From the NCBI GenBank assembly GCA_018814305.1, contig JAHJAA010000054.1:1-57457 (forward strand): 57,457 nt of DNA, read 5' to 3'. Below the pieces are notes generated by a model. It saw only the letters and a list, made by a program, of their open reading frames with translations, did not search any database and was not told where the DNA came from. The stretch comes from Pseudomonadota bacterium (GTDB lineage: Bacteria; Desulfobacterota; Desulfobulbia; Desulfobulbales; JAGXFP01). Both the position numbers and the translations under genes were made by a program. Below, piece after piece: positions 24,718-33,169 of this stretch (positions are counted from its first letter, which is position 1; every line of letters starts with the position of its first letter).

Positions 24718-25137
24718 ATGTCGGATATCGTTCGTTTCGGAATTTCATTGGATGACCGTTTATTGCAGAAGTTCGATTCACTGATTTCCGAAAAGGGCTA
24801 CAGTAACCGCTCTGAAGCCATCCGGGACCTGATTCGGAATGCCCTGGTTGAAGAGCAGTGGCGTCATGACGACGATGATGCTGTTGGTACCGTTTCGCTG
24901 GTCTACAATCATCATACCCGGGAGCTTTCGGATAAGCTGACCGAGCACCAGCATTCACATCATCAAAATATTATCTCGGCTCTCCATGTTCATCTCGATG
25001 AGCATCATTGTCTTGAAGTGGTGGTCCTCAAGGGTAAAGCCCGGGAAATACGGAAGTTGGCCGATGAACTGATTGGAACAAAAGGTGTCAAACACGGGAA
25101 GTTGATGACCACAACCACCGGCAAGGATATTGTCTAA
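24718..25137 (+). CDS. nikR: Nickel-responsive transcriptional regulator
   Basis: NikR is a ribbon-helix-helix repressor that binds DNA when nickel fills a C-terminal ACT-like domain. The 139-residue protein begins [20 protein letters not shown], the RHH arm, followed by [13 protein letters not shown]. The high-affinity nickel ligands align as His79, His90, His92 and Cys98 (HVHLDEHHC). The start was set at 24718 because GGAGGAGAT lies three bases before; an upstream extension is unlikely to be real. The divergent neighbour is the LbtU-type porin. Typical nickel importer genes are not in the window. The downstream HTH gene follows after 91 bases, with a GCCCTC/GAGGGC hairpin between. Confidence 0.93.
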   Translation: MSDIVRFGISLDDRLLQKFDSLISEKGYSNRSEAIRDLIRNALVEEQWRHDDDDAVGTVSLVYNHHTRELSDKLTEHQHSHHQNIISALHVHLDEHHCLEVVVLKGKAREIRKLADELIGTKGVKHGKLMTTTTGKDIV

Positions 25138-25228
25138 AAGCGTTGGTCGGATCGCCCTCCGTTGAGGGCGGTGGGTGACGAAAGAGTGATCCTGACCGAA
25201 GGGGCCGGGGTAAGGAAAAGGGGACGGT

Positions 25229-25636
25229 GTGGAAATCGACGAATTTGTACGTTTCAGGAAGAGGTTGGGGAAAACCCAGAAACAATTGGCCGAATTACTG
25301 GGTACTTCGGTGAAGGCCATTCATAGTTACGAGCAGGGTTGGCGGAATATCCCGACCCATGTGGAACGGCAGCTCTATTTCCTGTTGGCCAATGTCCGAA
25401 CGGAGGGGGATCCCCCCAAGGCATGCTGGGTGATCAAGAAGTGTCCACCCGACCGGAAGAAAAATTGTCCGGCCTGGGAATTCCACGCCGGACAATTCTG
25501 CTGGTTTATCAATGGAACCATCTGTGAATGTCAGGCTCAGAATAACTGGAAAAATAAAATTGAGATCTGTCGACAATGTGAGGTTATGAAGACCTTGCTG
25601 AAGATCCTTGACCAGCCAGTGGTTGAACAAGAATAA
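25229..25636 (+). CDS. XRE-type HTH protein with C-terminal cysteine cluster
   Basis: The 135-residue protein starts with a helix-turn-helix of the Cro/XRE kind (about residues 5-60: RKRLGKTQKQLAELLGTSVKAIHSYEQGWRNIP), then a Cys-rich region with CWVIKKC, NCPAWEF, FCWF, CECQ and CRQC. These eight or so cysteines probably bind zinc or an Fe-S cluster. The same architecture is seen in hypothetical regulators of related anaerobes. It starts with GTG. The position behind nikR hints at a metal or redox signal, but that is inference. Downstream, convergent sfsA follows after 20 bases. Confidence 0.8.
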   Translation: MEIDEFVRFRKRLGKTQKQLAELLGTSVKAIHSYEQGWRNIPTHVERQLYFLLANVRTEGDPPKACWVIKKCPPDRKKNCPAWEFHAGQFCWFINGTICECQAQNNWKNKIEICRQCEVMKTLLKILDQPVVEQE

Positions 25637-25656
25637 TTGTCTCAGATATTAGTTCT

Positions 25657-26352
25657 TCAGCTCGTGCTGACCGGGAGCCTGCATGTGACTACGATTCCTG
25701 CAGGGCAGACCTCGGCCCGGTAGGCTAGGATCATTACCCCGGACAAGCGGCATTGATCCAGGGTGCGAGCATACAATGGGTCGATGTGCCCGGCCGGAGC
25801 GAATCGATCCACGTCACCCCGCTGTACGCAGAAGATCAAGGCGGCCCCATTTCCCTCCGCCCGAAGTCGTTGCAATTCGAGCAGGTGTTTGGTTCCCCTG
25901 GCGGTCACTGCGTCCGGGAACAGGGCCTTGGTGCCGTTGGCCAGGGTGCAATTTTTGACCTCGATGTAGGTTGCGGTATCGTTCAGGGTTGTCATAAAGT
26001 CCAGACGACTCTTACCCACTGAAACTTCGGGCCGGATGGTATCGAAATGGGCAAGTTCGGTGATGATCCCGTTTTCCAGCCCTTCCCGGATCAGCTGGTT
26101 GGTGCGGCTGGTGTTGATTCCCACCCAGAACCCGTTTACTTGGACCATTTCCAAAGTATGGGGGTATTTTCGGGTTGGGTTGGGTGATTGGGAGATCATC
26201 ACCGGCAGATCTGGTATATCGCAGCCCAGCATGCTTCCTGAATTTGGACAATGAACCGTAATGATATGGCCGCCTTGGGTTTCGATGTCTGCTAAAAATC
26301 TTTTATAACGGCGGATGAGTCGTCCGGGCTGAAGCGGGGTGGAAAATTTCAT
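25657..26352 (-). CDS. sfsA: SfsA family sugar-fermentation stimulation / DNA-RNA nuclease protein
   Basis: The 231-residue protein matches SfsA in length and motifs: RLIRRYKRFLADIE, HCPNSGSMLGC, SQSPNPTRKYPHTLEM, and the nuclease-like core VSVGKSRLDFM, YIEVKNCTL and FPDAVTARGTKHL. The EVKN and R-x-D positions look like a PD-(D/E)XK catalytic set. SfsA in E. coli affects maltose gene expression; the molecular role is uncertain. It is cytoplasmic. It starts with GGAGCCTCTTGA elements nearby, is convergent with the HTH gene and divergent from the FlhB-like gene. Confidence 0.93.
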   Translation of the reverse strand: MKFSTPLQPGRLIRRYKRFLADIETQGGHIITVHCPNSGSMLGCDIPDLPVMISQSPNPTRKYPHTLEMVQVNGFWVGINTSRTNQLIREGLENGIITELAHFDTIRPEVSVGKSRLDFMTTLNDTATYIEVKNCTLANGTKALFPDAVTARGTKHLLELQRLRAEGNGAALIFCVQRGDVDRFAPAGHIDPLYARTLDQCRLSGVMILAYRAEVCPAGIVVTCRLPVSTS

Positions 26353-26482
26353 GGTACAAGGAGCCTCTTGAATTCACGGAGAGTCAGTTGGCGATTTTTT
26401 AAGACAAGACGGAAGTTTTTGGGGGATTTCGGGTGTCCTATCTGCCTTATGACCTTGTGGCGCGTTTAGCGAGTATCTGGCG

Positions 26483-26755
26483 ATGAATGAAAAACCGCAT
26501 GCCAAAAAGGCCGTGGCCCTGCGCTATGATCCTGATCGCGATCCCGCACCGGTGGTGTTGGGTAAGGGGGTGAACCTTCTGGCCGATAAAATTGTTGAGT
26601 TGGCCAAGGAGCATAACATCCCGATTTACGAGGACAGTGATCTGGTCGAGGTCCTTTCCCGTCTTGATCTCTCCGCAGAAATTCCTCCCTCAACCTATGT
26701 GGTGGTTGCGGAAATCCTCGCTTTTGTATACCGGCTTAACGGGAAATACAAGTAA
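26483..26755 (+). CDS. Stand-alone FlhB C-terminal domain homologue
   Basis: A 90-residue cytoplasmic protein that aligns with the C-terminal part of FlhB after the NPTH cleavage site: AVALRYDPDRDPAPVVLGKGVNLLADKIVELAKEHNIP, then EVLSRLDLSAEIPPSTYVVVAEILAFVYRLN. It has no membrane domain, so it cannot replace FlhB, but such proteins are found as accessories in flagellar export. It lies 15 kb from the flagellar operon in this window, beside sfsA. Possible role: modulating export gate specificity; not proven from sequence. The start follows no strong ribosome binding site. Confidence 0.85.
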   Translation: MNEKPHAKKAVALRYDPDRDPAPVVLGKGVNLLADKIVELAKEHNIPIYEDSDLVEVLSRLDLSAEIPPSTYVVVAEILAFVYRLNGKYK

Positions 26756-26930
26756 TTTCAATGTCGATCCATCGGGATCGTTGCCTTCCTTGAACCGTGT
26801 CCCGTTTGGTTGGTCCCATCAAGTACCCTCTCCCTGCTTTTCCTCCTTTACATTACGTTGAATTCTTTCAAATTGATGGTGTGGTTTTTTTAGGATCCTT
26901 TAAATTACGGGATTGTAGTGTGAAGACACC

Positions 26931-27098
26931 CTAGGAGCCTGTCGGATTAAGACATGAATCTGCTGCAAATTCGAGAAATTGGCCCATGTTCCCATAGATT
27001 TTCGTTAAATAGCGCTGCTATTCGCCTCGAATCCATGGAGATCTGTCCTCGATTTGTCGAATTTTCGCTACGATTCTCTTAATCCGACAGGCTCCTAG
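26931..27098. repeat. Palindromic element E (GGAG-core family)
   Basis: A 168-bp element with perfect 22-bp terminal inverted repeats (26931-26952 and 27077-27098; they begin CTAGGAGCCTGTCGG). On the minus strand the core is GAGGCGAATAGC-agc-GCTATT (27008-27028). Inner arms AAATTCGAGAAAT and TTGTCGAATTTT continue the pairing. It lies between the FlhB-like gene and the TSUP exporter in noncoding DNA. Confidence 0.85.
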
Positions 27099-27138
27099 AG
27101 CAACGCCGGGCAGGGGAAAAATTAGAAACGGAATGAAC

Positions 27139-27918
27139 CTAACGGTAAACGAGTGCTGTTAGCATGATTTTTAGAGCAGCCAGGGCGATAATTATTGCCA
27201 ATATCCTTCTCAGGATTTTCACTGGAGTTTTTTTGCTGACTCTACTGCCCAGGATGACGGCTGGGATCACCGAGACCACCACTGGGATGGTCAGCACCCA
27301 GGCAATCTGTCCGGTTGAGGCTTTACCGATAAATGCGGCTGCAGTGGAGAGTGCCACGATGGCCAGATTGGTCCCCATGGCGATTCTGGTGGGAATTTTT
27401 AGGTATGAGGTCATCAAGGGAATCAGGATAAAGGACCCCCCCTGACCAACGAGCCCGCCAAGGAAACCGACACTGCTCGCCACAGTGACGCTTCGCCAGC
27501 GGTTGAAACTGAGTTTATTCACATCAGGAGGGGCTGATTCCGGTCGTTCGGGGGAGAGCATGATGACTGCTGCGACCACCGCCAGACCACCAAAGACAAG
27601 GCTCAGGAGATGGTTGCCAACGAATTGAGAGGCGATCCCCCCAAGGAGTGAGGCGACAAAGATCGTGCTCCCCATCCACCCGGCCAGCGATGGTGAAACA
27701 AATTTGAATTTATGATGGGTTATGGTTCCAACCAGGCAGGCCGCCAGACCCTGCACAACGGTCAGGCCTGCAACCGTGCGCATGTCCAGGGGGACGAAAC
27801 CGAGGGCGGGGGGAACCAACAGCAGGAGGGGAGCCATGATTATCCCACCCCCGATGCCCAGAAGACCGGAGAGAAAGCCGCAGATCAGGCCGAGAAGACC
27901 CAGGAGCAGGAAGAACAT
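27139..27918 (-). CDS. TauE/SafE (TSUP) family membrane transporter
   Basis: A 259-residue inner-membrane protein with seven to eight hydrophobic helices and the TSUP motifs GLLGIGGGIIMAPLL near the start and GGLVGQGGSFILIPLM in the second half. Members export sulfite or related anions, or import sulfonates. The gene starts five bases after selD on the same strand, which implies co-expression with selenium metabolism; a selenium-oxyanion or sulfite role is possible. Nothing in the sequence fixes the substrate. Confidence 0.88.
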   Translation of the reverse strand: MFFLLLGLLGLICGFLSGLLGIGGGIIMAPLLLLVPPALGFVPLDMRTVAGLTVVQGLAACLVGTITHHKFKFVSPSLAGWMGSTIFVASLLGGIASQFVGNHLLSLVFGGLAVVAAVIMLSPERPESAPPDVNKLSFNRWRSVTVASSVGFLGGLVGQGGSFILIPLMTSYLKIPTRIAMGTNLAIVALSTAAAFIGKASTGQIAWVLTIPVVVSVIPAVILGSRVSKKTPVKILRRILAIIIALAALKIMLTALVYR

Positions 27919-27923
27919 CTTTA

Positions 27924-28976
27924 TCAGTCAATCGTTATTCCCACCGGTGCGTCAATAACCTCACCGATCCAGGCGGCACAGGCAACTCCGTTCCGATGAA
28001 GTTCTTTTCTGAGCTGATCTGCCTGTTCCTTGGGCAGGGCCAGGAGCAATCCCCCTGAGGTCTGGGGATCGTAGAGGAGCTCTTCCTGGTGTGGTGTAAG
28101 ATTCGTGGCAATGGTCAGGTTGTGATTTGCCACCATGGCTCGGTTACCCTTATTGCTACCGGTGGTTTCTCCCTGTTTGTACATGTCCAGGGCGCCGGGA
28201 TAGAAAGGCAATTCCCGGTAATGCAAGATAATACGGGAGCTACAACCGTGGGCCACCTCGATGAGATGGCCGAGGATGCCGAAGCCGGTAATGTCGGTGC
28301 AGGCGTGGATATCATAGTTCAGAGCCGTTGTCATGGCTGTGCCGTTCAAGGCTGCCAGGGACGGGAGGACGGTCTGTTCCAGTTCGGTAAACGACATCTT
28401 CCCGGACCGGACTGCGTTGAACAGAACTCCAGAGCCCAGGGGTTTGGTGAGGATCAGGGCATCACCGGGGCGGGCGCCGGCATTGGTAATAATCCGGTCT
28501 GGCCTGACCACACCATTGACGCAGAGCCCGTATTTTGGTTCCTCGTCATCCACCGTATGGCCACCCACCAGGCAGGCCCCGGCCTCGACCACTTTGTCGT
28601 GACCTCCGCGCAGGATCTCCTTGAGTATTCCCATATCCAGGAGCTTGGAGGGGAACATGACCACGTTTAATGCGGTCAGAGGCTTCCCACCCATTGAGTA
28701 GATATCGGAAATTGAGTTGGCAGCAGAGATTTGCCCATACCAATATGGATCGTCAACCGGTGGGGTGATGAAGTCCACCGTATTGATCATGGCGATTTCG
28801 TCCGAGATACGGTAGACCGCAGCATCGTCAGAGGTTTCAATTCCGACCAGCAGGTTGGGATCATTGGGTTGAGGTAACCCGCTAAGCGCTTCCGACAGAG
28901 CCGTCGGACTGATTTTGGCAGCTCAGCCGCAGGTCCTGGCCAAACCGGTCAGGGTTTTCTTTTTAAAGAGATTCAT
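27924..28976 (-). CDS. selD: Selenide, water dikinase, itself a selenoprotein (UGA at codon 18)
   Basis: SelD makes selenophosphate for selenocysteine and selenouridine. The 350-residue protein begins MNLFKKKTLTGLARTCG, then an in-frame TGA at 28923-28925, then AAKISPTALSEAL; in SelD this position is the catalytic Cys or Sec of the G-(C/U)-A-x-K motif, so the stop is read as selenocysteine. A frame that ignores it continues without interruption through ETSDDAAVYRI, DFITPPVDDP and DLYSMGGKPL-like motifs to the end. GAGGAAAAA precedes the ATG. Automatic calls that begin downstream of the TGA would lose the active site. The UGA is followed by a SECIS-like hairpin. TSUP exporter follows at once. 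Confidence 0.93.
28892..28907 (-). promoter_or_regulatory. Bacterial SECIS-like hairpin in selD
   Basis: Fifteen nucleotides after the selD UGA the mRNA has CCGAC-GGCTCT-GTCGG, a five-base-pair stem with a G-rich start to its loop. Distance and loop fit bacterial SECIS elements bound by SelB. It is inside the coding sequence. Confidence 0.65.
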
Positions 28977-29060
28977 TTTTTCCTCAGATAGGATGTTTCG
29001 ATATTAATCGTTTGATAGATAGGATATTCCAATATAGAATGTTGACTGAAAAAGTAAACC

Positions 29061-29235
29061 AAAACTTGATGGACTCGTAAAAAGTCCATAGTACCGCTTT
29101 AGGATGGCTAGGTAAAAAGTTGATATACGAGGAGTAGTGGTGGCGCGAAAGTGGAGGCATACATCTGGTATGTCGAGCATTTCGCGAACCCGCTACGACG
29201 CTGTAGAGCGACTTTTTACGACGCCATCAAAACTT
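29061..29235. repeat. Palindromic element D (GGAG-core family)
   Basis: The right end GACTTTTTACGACGCCATC (29210-29228) pairs with two left ends: GATGGACTCGTAAAAAGTC (29068-29086) and, 35 bases inside, GATGGCTAGGTAAAAAGT (29103-29120). The core is GGAGGCATAC-atctg-GTATG (29153-29172), flanked by CGCGAAA and TTTCGCG. The inner left end and core are close to element C. The doubled left end suggests one copy inserted into another, or end capture. Confidence 0.85.
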
Positions 29236-29636
29236 CAGTTGAGTCGAGTGGTCAGTGTTGGTCGTGGTCAGGTTGGTGGGTTGGGACAAAGGAATGGAAA
29301 ATGCTCTGATCAGCCACTTTCTACAGGTCCGATTTGCTTTGTCTCGCCCCCAATGGTCCCCGAAGTCTAAGTTTATACCTCGGTAGCGTGTTACACTCCA
29401 TAACTATCCAGATTTTTTTTATAGAATTCAACATGGATTGGAAAGCATTTACTCCCAAATATTTGACATTGGAATTCACGATGTGAGATTCTTTGGGGGG
29501 ATATTGCAGGCCCGTCGGTAGGTGCTGGAGGTTTTCAGAAATCTTTTTCTTGGCAGTCACCGTACCTGATGGAGCTTGTTGGGGCGGGGGAAATGTTGGT
29601 GCTGTTTGAGTCTTTTTCAAAATAAATCATCTCCTG
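29236..29636. other. About 400-base region without a recognised gene
   Basis: This stretch precedes the hybrid kinase gene. A 99-codon reverse frame exists (TTG start), Pro/Lys-rich at its start, but its codon pattern and lack of homology cues make it doubtful. No RNA or promoter pair is clear to me. Confidence 0.4.
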
Positions 29637-30824
29637 GTGATGTCGCCTATGTCTGATGGTTCAATTCTCATCATCGATGACAGTAAGTCGGTTCTTGTTT
29701 TTCTCAAAGAGTTGATTGCCCGTCACGGTTATACGGTGCTGTCAGCCCAAAACGGCAAGGAAGGCTGGGACCTCATCCAGGTGAATGCGGTTGATTTGAT
29801 CTTCTCGGATCTGGAGATGCCTCTGCTGGATGGGGTGGAGCTCTGTAAAAAAGTCAAGGGGCACCCTTCATATAAAGAGATCTACTTTATTATTTTTTCA
29901 ACCCACAAGGAGCTGAACGAGAAGGTCTACGGGTTAACTTCCGGAGCCGATGACTATATCGAAAAGAACACCCATCCGGATGAGATCCTGGCCCGAATTA
30001 ATTCCGGGATAAGGATCCGTAACCTGCAGAAAGATCTCCAGCAGACCCGCACCCATCTGTATCAGCAGGAAAAGATGGCCTCCATAGGTCAAATGGCAGC
30101 GGGGGTTGCCCATGAAATAAACAACCCCTTGGGTTTTATTGCCAGCAATCTGCGGACCCTGGGGAAGTACATGATCCAGTATCAAGGCTTTGTTCAGGCC
30201 TTGACCACAGATATCCTGGTCGATCAGGTCCCTCGCTCTACTGAGTTGAGGAAGCAGTTTAAGATAGATCATATTGATCAGGATAGTGGTGACCTCATCG
30301 AGGAGTCGTTGGAGGGTACTGCCAGGATTGCCAAAATAGTCCAGGGGTTGAAACAATTTTCCGGGGTGGATGATGCCGAGGTAAAACCGGTGAATCTGAA
30401 TGAGTCTCTGGAGTGTACCCTTGAACTCATCATGGGGGAATTGGCTCCCAAAATCACGATCAGGAGGGACTTCAGTGATCTGCCTGAAATCAAATGTAAC
30501 GGGCAGCAGATGAATCAGGTTTTTATGAATCTTTTGCTGAATGCCGGGCAAAGTATCCAAAACAATGGTGAGATTGTCATTCAGACTCTGGTTAAGGACA
30601 ATAAAATTCAGGTGAGTATTACTGATAATGGATGCGGCATGGATCAGGGGGTTTTACATAAAATATTTGATCCATTTTATTCCACCAGAGAAGTGGGGAT
30701 GGGCACCGGGCTTGGGCTCACCATTTCCTACGATATTATCAAAAATCATGGTGGAGAAATCCTTGTGGAAAGTGAAAAAGGACGGGGAAGTAAATTTACA
30801 GTCATGTTGCCTGTTCGGGCATGA
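29637..30824 (+). CDS. Receiver-histidine kinase hybrid (N-terminal receiver)
   Basis: A 395-residue cytoplasmic signalling protein. An N-terminal receiver (about 8-128) has the acidic pair DD14-15, phospho-acceptor Asp58 in FSDLEMP and Lys110. The histidine kinase follows: H-box KMASIGQMAAGVAHEINNP with His159, then N-box NQVFMNLLLNAGQS, ITDNGCGMD and GTGLGLTIS. There is no membrane or sensor domain, so the input must come through the receiver. GTG at 29637 and ATG at 29640 or 29649 are all possible starts. The next gene, a receiver protein, overlaps by four bases. A phosphorelay between them is likely. Confidence 0.88.
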   Translation: MMSPMSDGSILIIDDSKSVLVFLKELIARHGYTVLSAQNGKEGWDLIQVNAVDLIFSDLEMPLLDGVELCKKVKGHPSYKEIYFIIFSTHKELNEKVYGLTSGADDYIEKNTHPDEILARINSGIRIRNLQKDLQQTRTHLYQQEKMASIGQMAAGVAHEINNPLGFIASNLRTLGKYMIQYQGFVQALTTDILVDQVPRSTELRKQFKIDHIDQDSGDLIEESLEGTARIAKIVQGLKQFSGVDDAEVKPVNLNESLECTLELIMGELAPKITIRRDFSDLPEIKCNGQQMNQVFMNLLLNAGQSIQNNGEIVIQTLVKDNKIQVSITDNGCGMDQGVLHKIFDPFYSTREVGMGTGLGLTISYDIIKNHGGEILVESEKGRGSKFTVMLPVRA

Positions 30825-31285
30825 GCAAAGGTCTCCCCGGCGTTCTTGGAGAAAGCGGTTTAAAAATATCGGGTATGGTTATGACTCAGAATAAAACGCT
30901 TCTGATTGTGGACGACGAGGAACTGGTCGTAAAATCTCTGGTTCGGGAATTAGCTGACTGGGACCTCAATCTTCTGGTCGCCCATAACGGGAAAGAGGCC
31001 CTGGCCCTGTTTAAAGATCATGAGATCCACGTCGTGATGACCGACAACCGGATGCCCGGGATGACCGGTATTGAGTTGCTTCAGGAGGTTAAAAAGATTT
31101 CACCTGTCACTGTGCGCATCATGATGACCGGTTATGCCGACCTGACCACCGCATTGGGGGCGATAAACTCGGGAGAGATCTTCAAGTTTATTGTTAAGCC
31201 ATGGAATAATGACGAGTTGGAGGGGATTCTCCAAGAGGCCCTGGCTAAAGGCATTGGTTGTGCCTCGGAACCGAAAGCTCCGTGA
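30821..31285 (+). CDS. Single-domain response regulator
   Basis: A CheY-like receiver without output domain; 154 residues if it starts at the overlapping ATGA, or about 134 if it starts at Met19-21 (30875 or 30881). Key residues are visible: VDDEE near the start, phospho-acceptor Asp in MTDNRMPGMTG, the Thr in MMTGYADL and Lys in FKFIVKPW. The KPW ending resembles receivers found beside HD-GYP or sensor kinases. It most likely receives phosphate from the kinase just upstream. The overlap suggests coupling. Confidence 0.88.
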   Translation: MSKGLPGVLGESGLKISGMVMTQNKTLLIVDDEELVVKSLVRELADWDLNLLVAHNGKEALALFKDHEIHVVMTDNRMPGMTGIELLQEVKKISPVTVRIMMTGYADLTTALGAINSGEIFKFIVKPWNNDELEGILQEALAKGIGCASEPKAP

Positions 31286-31361
31286 AGTGATTCATCTTAG
31301 GTGATCTGGTCGTTGGAAATTAAAATCACCAGCGCCCCAGAGAAGGTCGGGCGATCCCCTG

Positions 31362-32297
31362 TCATTCAGGGGAAAGGGCCGTGTGAAGGTCGAAACTGTT
31401 GGTGCCGTCCGCCGAATACCCAAAATAGACCCGGTAGTAACCGGGTTGGTCGATGCGTTCTACCACATCCGGATCCAGTTTGTTTTCGGTCCCTTCTGTC
31501 GAGATCGGGGTGTCGTTTTCCAGGGTGAAGGTCTCACCATCGGTGGAGAATGCCGTGCGGATTCCACGTCTCCCAAAAGGTTCGTCGCGGAGGCTGTAGG
31601 CGAAGAACAGGCGGATTCGCCCATCGGAGAGAATGATGACGTCGGGATCGACAAAGCGGTCATCGGTACCCAATCCGGCAATGGTGATCGGGCCGGAGCG
31701 GGTCCAGGTGATTCCCTCATCTGCCGAGACGGCGTGGTGTATACCATTGCCGTTTCCCACGTAGTAGAGATGCAATTGCCCATTGGCCTGAAGCAGGTCG
31801 GGGACCGAGATGAATTTATTTTCTTCGTTGTTCGGGACCATGACCGAGCCCGATTCCAAAGGGCCTGCCACCGGGGTAAAGGCAACGCCGTCGGTGGAGG
31901 TGGCACGGAAAAATCGTTTAACCCCGCTGTTGTCTTCTCCTTCGTAGATCATCAGATAGGTCGTGTCGGCACGTTTGATCACCGCCGGATTCTTGATCGA
32001 GGCCGTGGCGGAAAGGGCACTGCCCCGAATCATACCGGTGGATTGGGTTTGAGGAAAAGAGCGACCATCAGTGCTTACTGCCACCTGAAACTCCGACCGG
32101 CCCATGAGAAACATGCGGTACTCATTCCCGTCGGTCAGGGTACAGGTGGAGGTGACTTCTTCAAAGAGGGCTCCCTCTTCTTCGGCCCATTGTCCTGCCC
32201 CCGTGAGGGCCGGGGAGATGGTGGATGAAGAACTCCCGCCTCCACCGCAGGAGGCCAGGAGGGCGGTAAACAGCAGGAAAAGGATTCTTATGGTCAT
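31362..32297 (-). CDS. Lipoprotein with beta-propeller-like fold
   Basis: The 311-residue product has a lipoprotein signal with lipobox LLASC (Cys17), followed by a Gly/Ser-rich linker GGGGSSSS. The mature domain repeats short blocks such as FRATSTDGVAFTP, HHAVSADEGITWT, TAFSTDGETFTL and YFGYSADGTNSFDL, each with an Asp-Gly turn, as in five-bladed GH43/GH32 or sialidase-like propellers. Catalytic residues cannot be assigned. It should be anchored to the outer or inner membrane facing the periplasm. It is convergent with the response regulator gene. Confidence 0.8.
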   Translation of the reverse strand: MTIRILFLLFTALLASCGGGGSSSSTISPALTGAGQWAEEEGALFEEVTSTCTLTDGNEYRMFLMGRSEFQVAVSTDGRSFPQTQSTGMIRGSALSATASIKNPAVIKRADTTYLMIYEGEDNSGVKRFFRATSTDGVAFTPVAGPLESGSVMVPNNEENKFISVPDLLQANGQLHLYYVGNGNGIHHAVSADEGITWTRSGPITIAGLGTDDRFVDPDVIILSDGRIRLFFAYSLRDEPFGRRGIRTAFSTDGETFTLENDTPISTEGTENKLDPDVVERIDQPGYYRVYFGYSADGTNSFDLHTALSPE

Positions 32298-32424
32298 GGT
32301 TTTACCTGTTCTTTTTTGGTCTTCGTCCGAGGGTGCCAGTTGTGGTAGGATCTTAGCAATCGCTCAGAGGTGAGAAGTTTGAGGCAACGTTTCCAGTCGA
32401 TAACAAATAACTTTGGAGTTCCCA

Positions 32425-33117
32425 ATGGAATACATCGTCAAATTTATTGAAAGCATCCAGCGCACACCCTCTGCCATCAGTTACCGGTTTAGCCGGCCAG
32501 CCGGTTTTTCCTTTGCACCAGGGCAGTATATGATTGTGAATCTGGCTGAAGATCTAGTTCATCCACTTTCCTTAAGTGATACCCCTGACCAGAAAGGATT
32601 TATCGAATTCACCAAGAGGATGACCTCCAGTGCTTTCTGCCGTAAATTGCAAGACCTGACGGCCGGTGATCAAATCAAGGTGAAAGGCCCCATTGGTCGG
32701 TTTACCCTTGATGGGGCGGATAAAAGTCTTGTTTTTCTGGCCGGTGGCATCGGTATTACCCCCATCAGGAGCATTCTAAGGACATTGGCCGCGCGCCAGG
32801 ATCCACCCGAGAATACCGTCTTGATTTACGGTAATGTAAACGGAGCGGATATTGCCTTTCGCAGTGATCTTGAGGAGATCTCCCTCCCCGGTTACCGGGT
32901 GGTCCATGTTTTAACCGACCCTGAGGGGGTTCCTGGAGCCAGCCAGGGTTTCATCTCCTCCGAAGTCATTGGTCGGGAAGCGATGGATTTGAAGAGCGCT
33001 ACTTTTATGGTTTCAGGACCGCCGGTAATGGTTGAGGCCATGAAAAAGAACCTGGCCGGGCTGGATATCGATGGGAACCGGATCCGGACGGATATCTTCC
33101 TCGGTTATGAGGACTGA
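32425..33117 (+). CDS. Ferredoxin-NADP reductase-like flavoprotein
   Basis: A 230-residue FNR-fold protein: an FAD-binding barrel with GQYMIVNL and HPLSLSDTP, then KVKGPIGRFTL, and the NAD(P)-binding part LVFLAGGIGITPIRSIL, IYGNVNGADIAF and FMVSGPPVMVEAMKKNL, ending in FLGYED. It has no iron-sulfur or haem domain, so it needs a partner. ATG at 32425 has GGAG seven bases before it. Its redox partner is not in the window. The cytoplasmic location is expected. Confidence 0.88.
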   Translation: MEYIVKFIESIQRTPSAISYRFSRPAGFSFAPGQYMIVNLAEDLVHPLSLSDTPDQKGFIEFTKRMTSSAFCRKLQDLTAGDQIKVKGPIGRFTLDGADKSLVFLAGGIGITPIRSILRTLAARQDPPENTVLIYGNVNGADIAFRSDLEEISLPGYRVVHVLTDPEGVPGASQGFISSEVIGREAMDLKSATFMVSGPPVMVEAMKKNLAGLDIDGNRIRTDIFLGYED

Positions 33118-33120
33118 TTC

Positions 33121-33142
33121 CGGTTGAGGTCCGAATCAACCG
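33121..33142 (+). terminator. Weak hairpin between convergent genes
   Basis: CGGTTGA (33121-33127) and TCAACCG (33136-33142) form a seven-base-pair stem after the flavoprotein stop codon. Only a short GTTTT follows, so terminator strength is doubtful. Confidence 0.35.
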
Positions 33143-33169
33143 ACCCGTTTTCGTCTCTTCCCGGTCCTT

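Noticed and set aside
29321-29620. 99-codon reverse frame before the hybrid kinase
   Set aside because: TTG start, Pro/Lys-rich, no recognisable family; the region looks noncoding.
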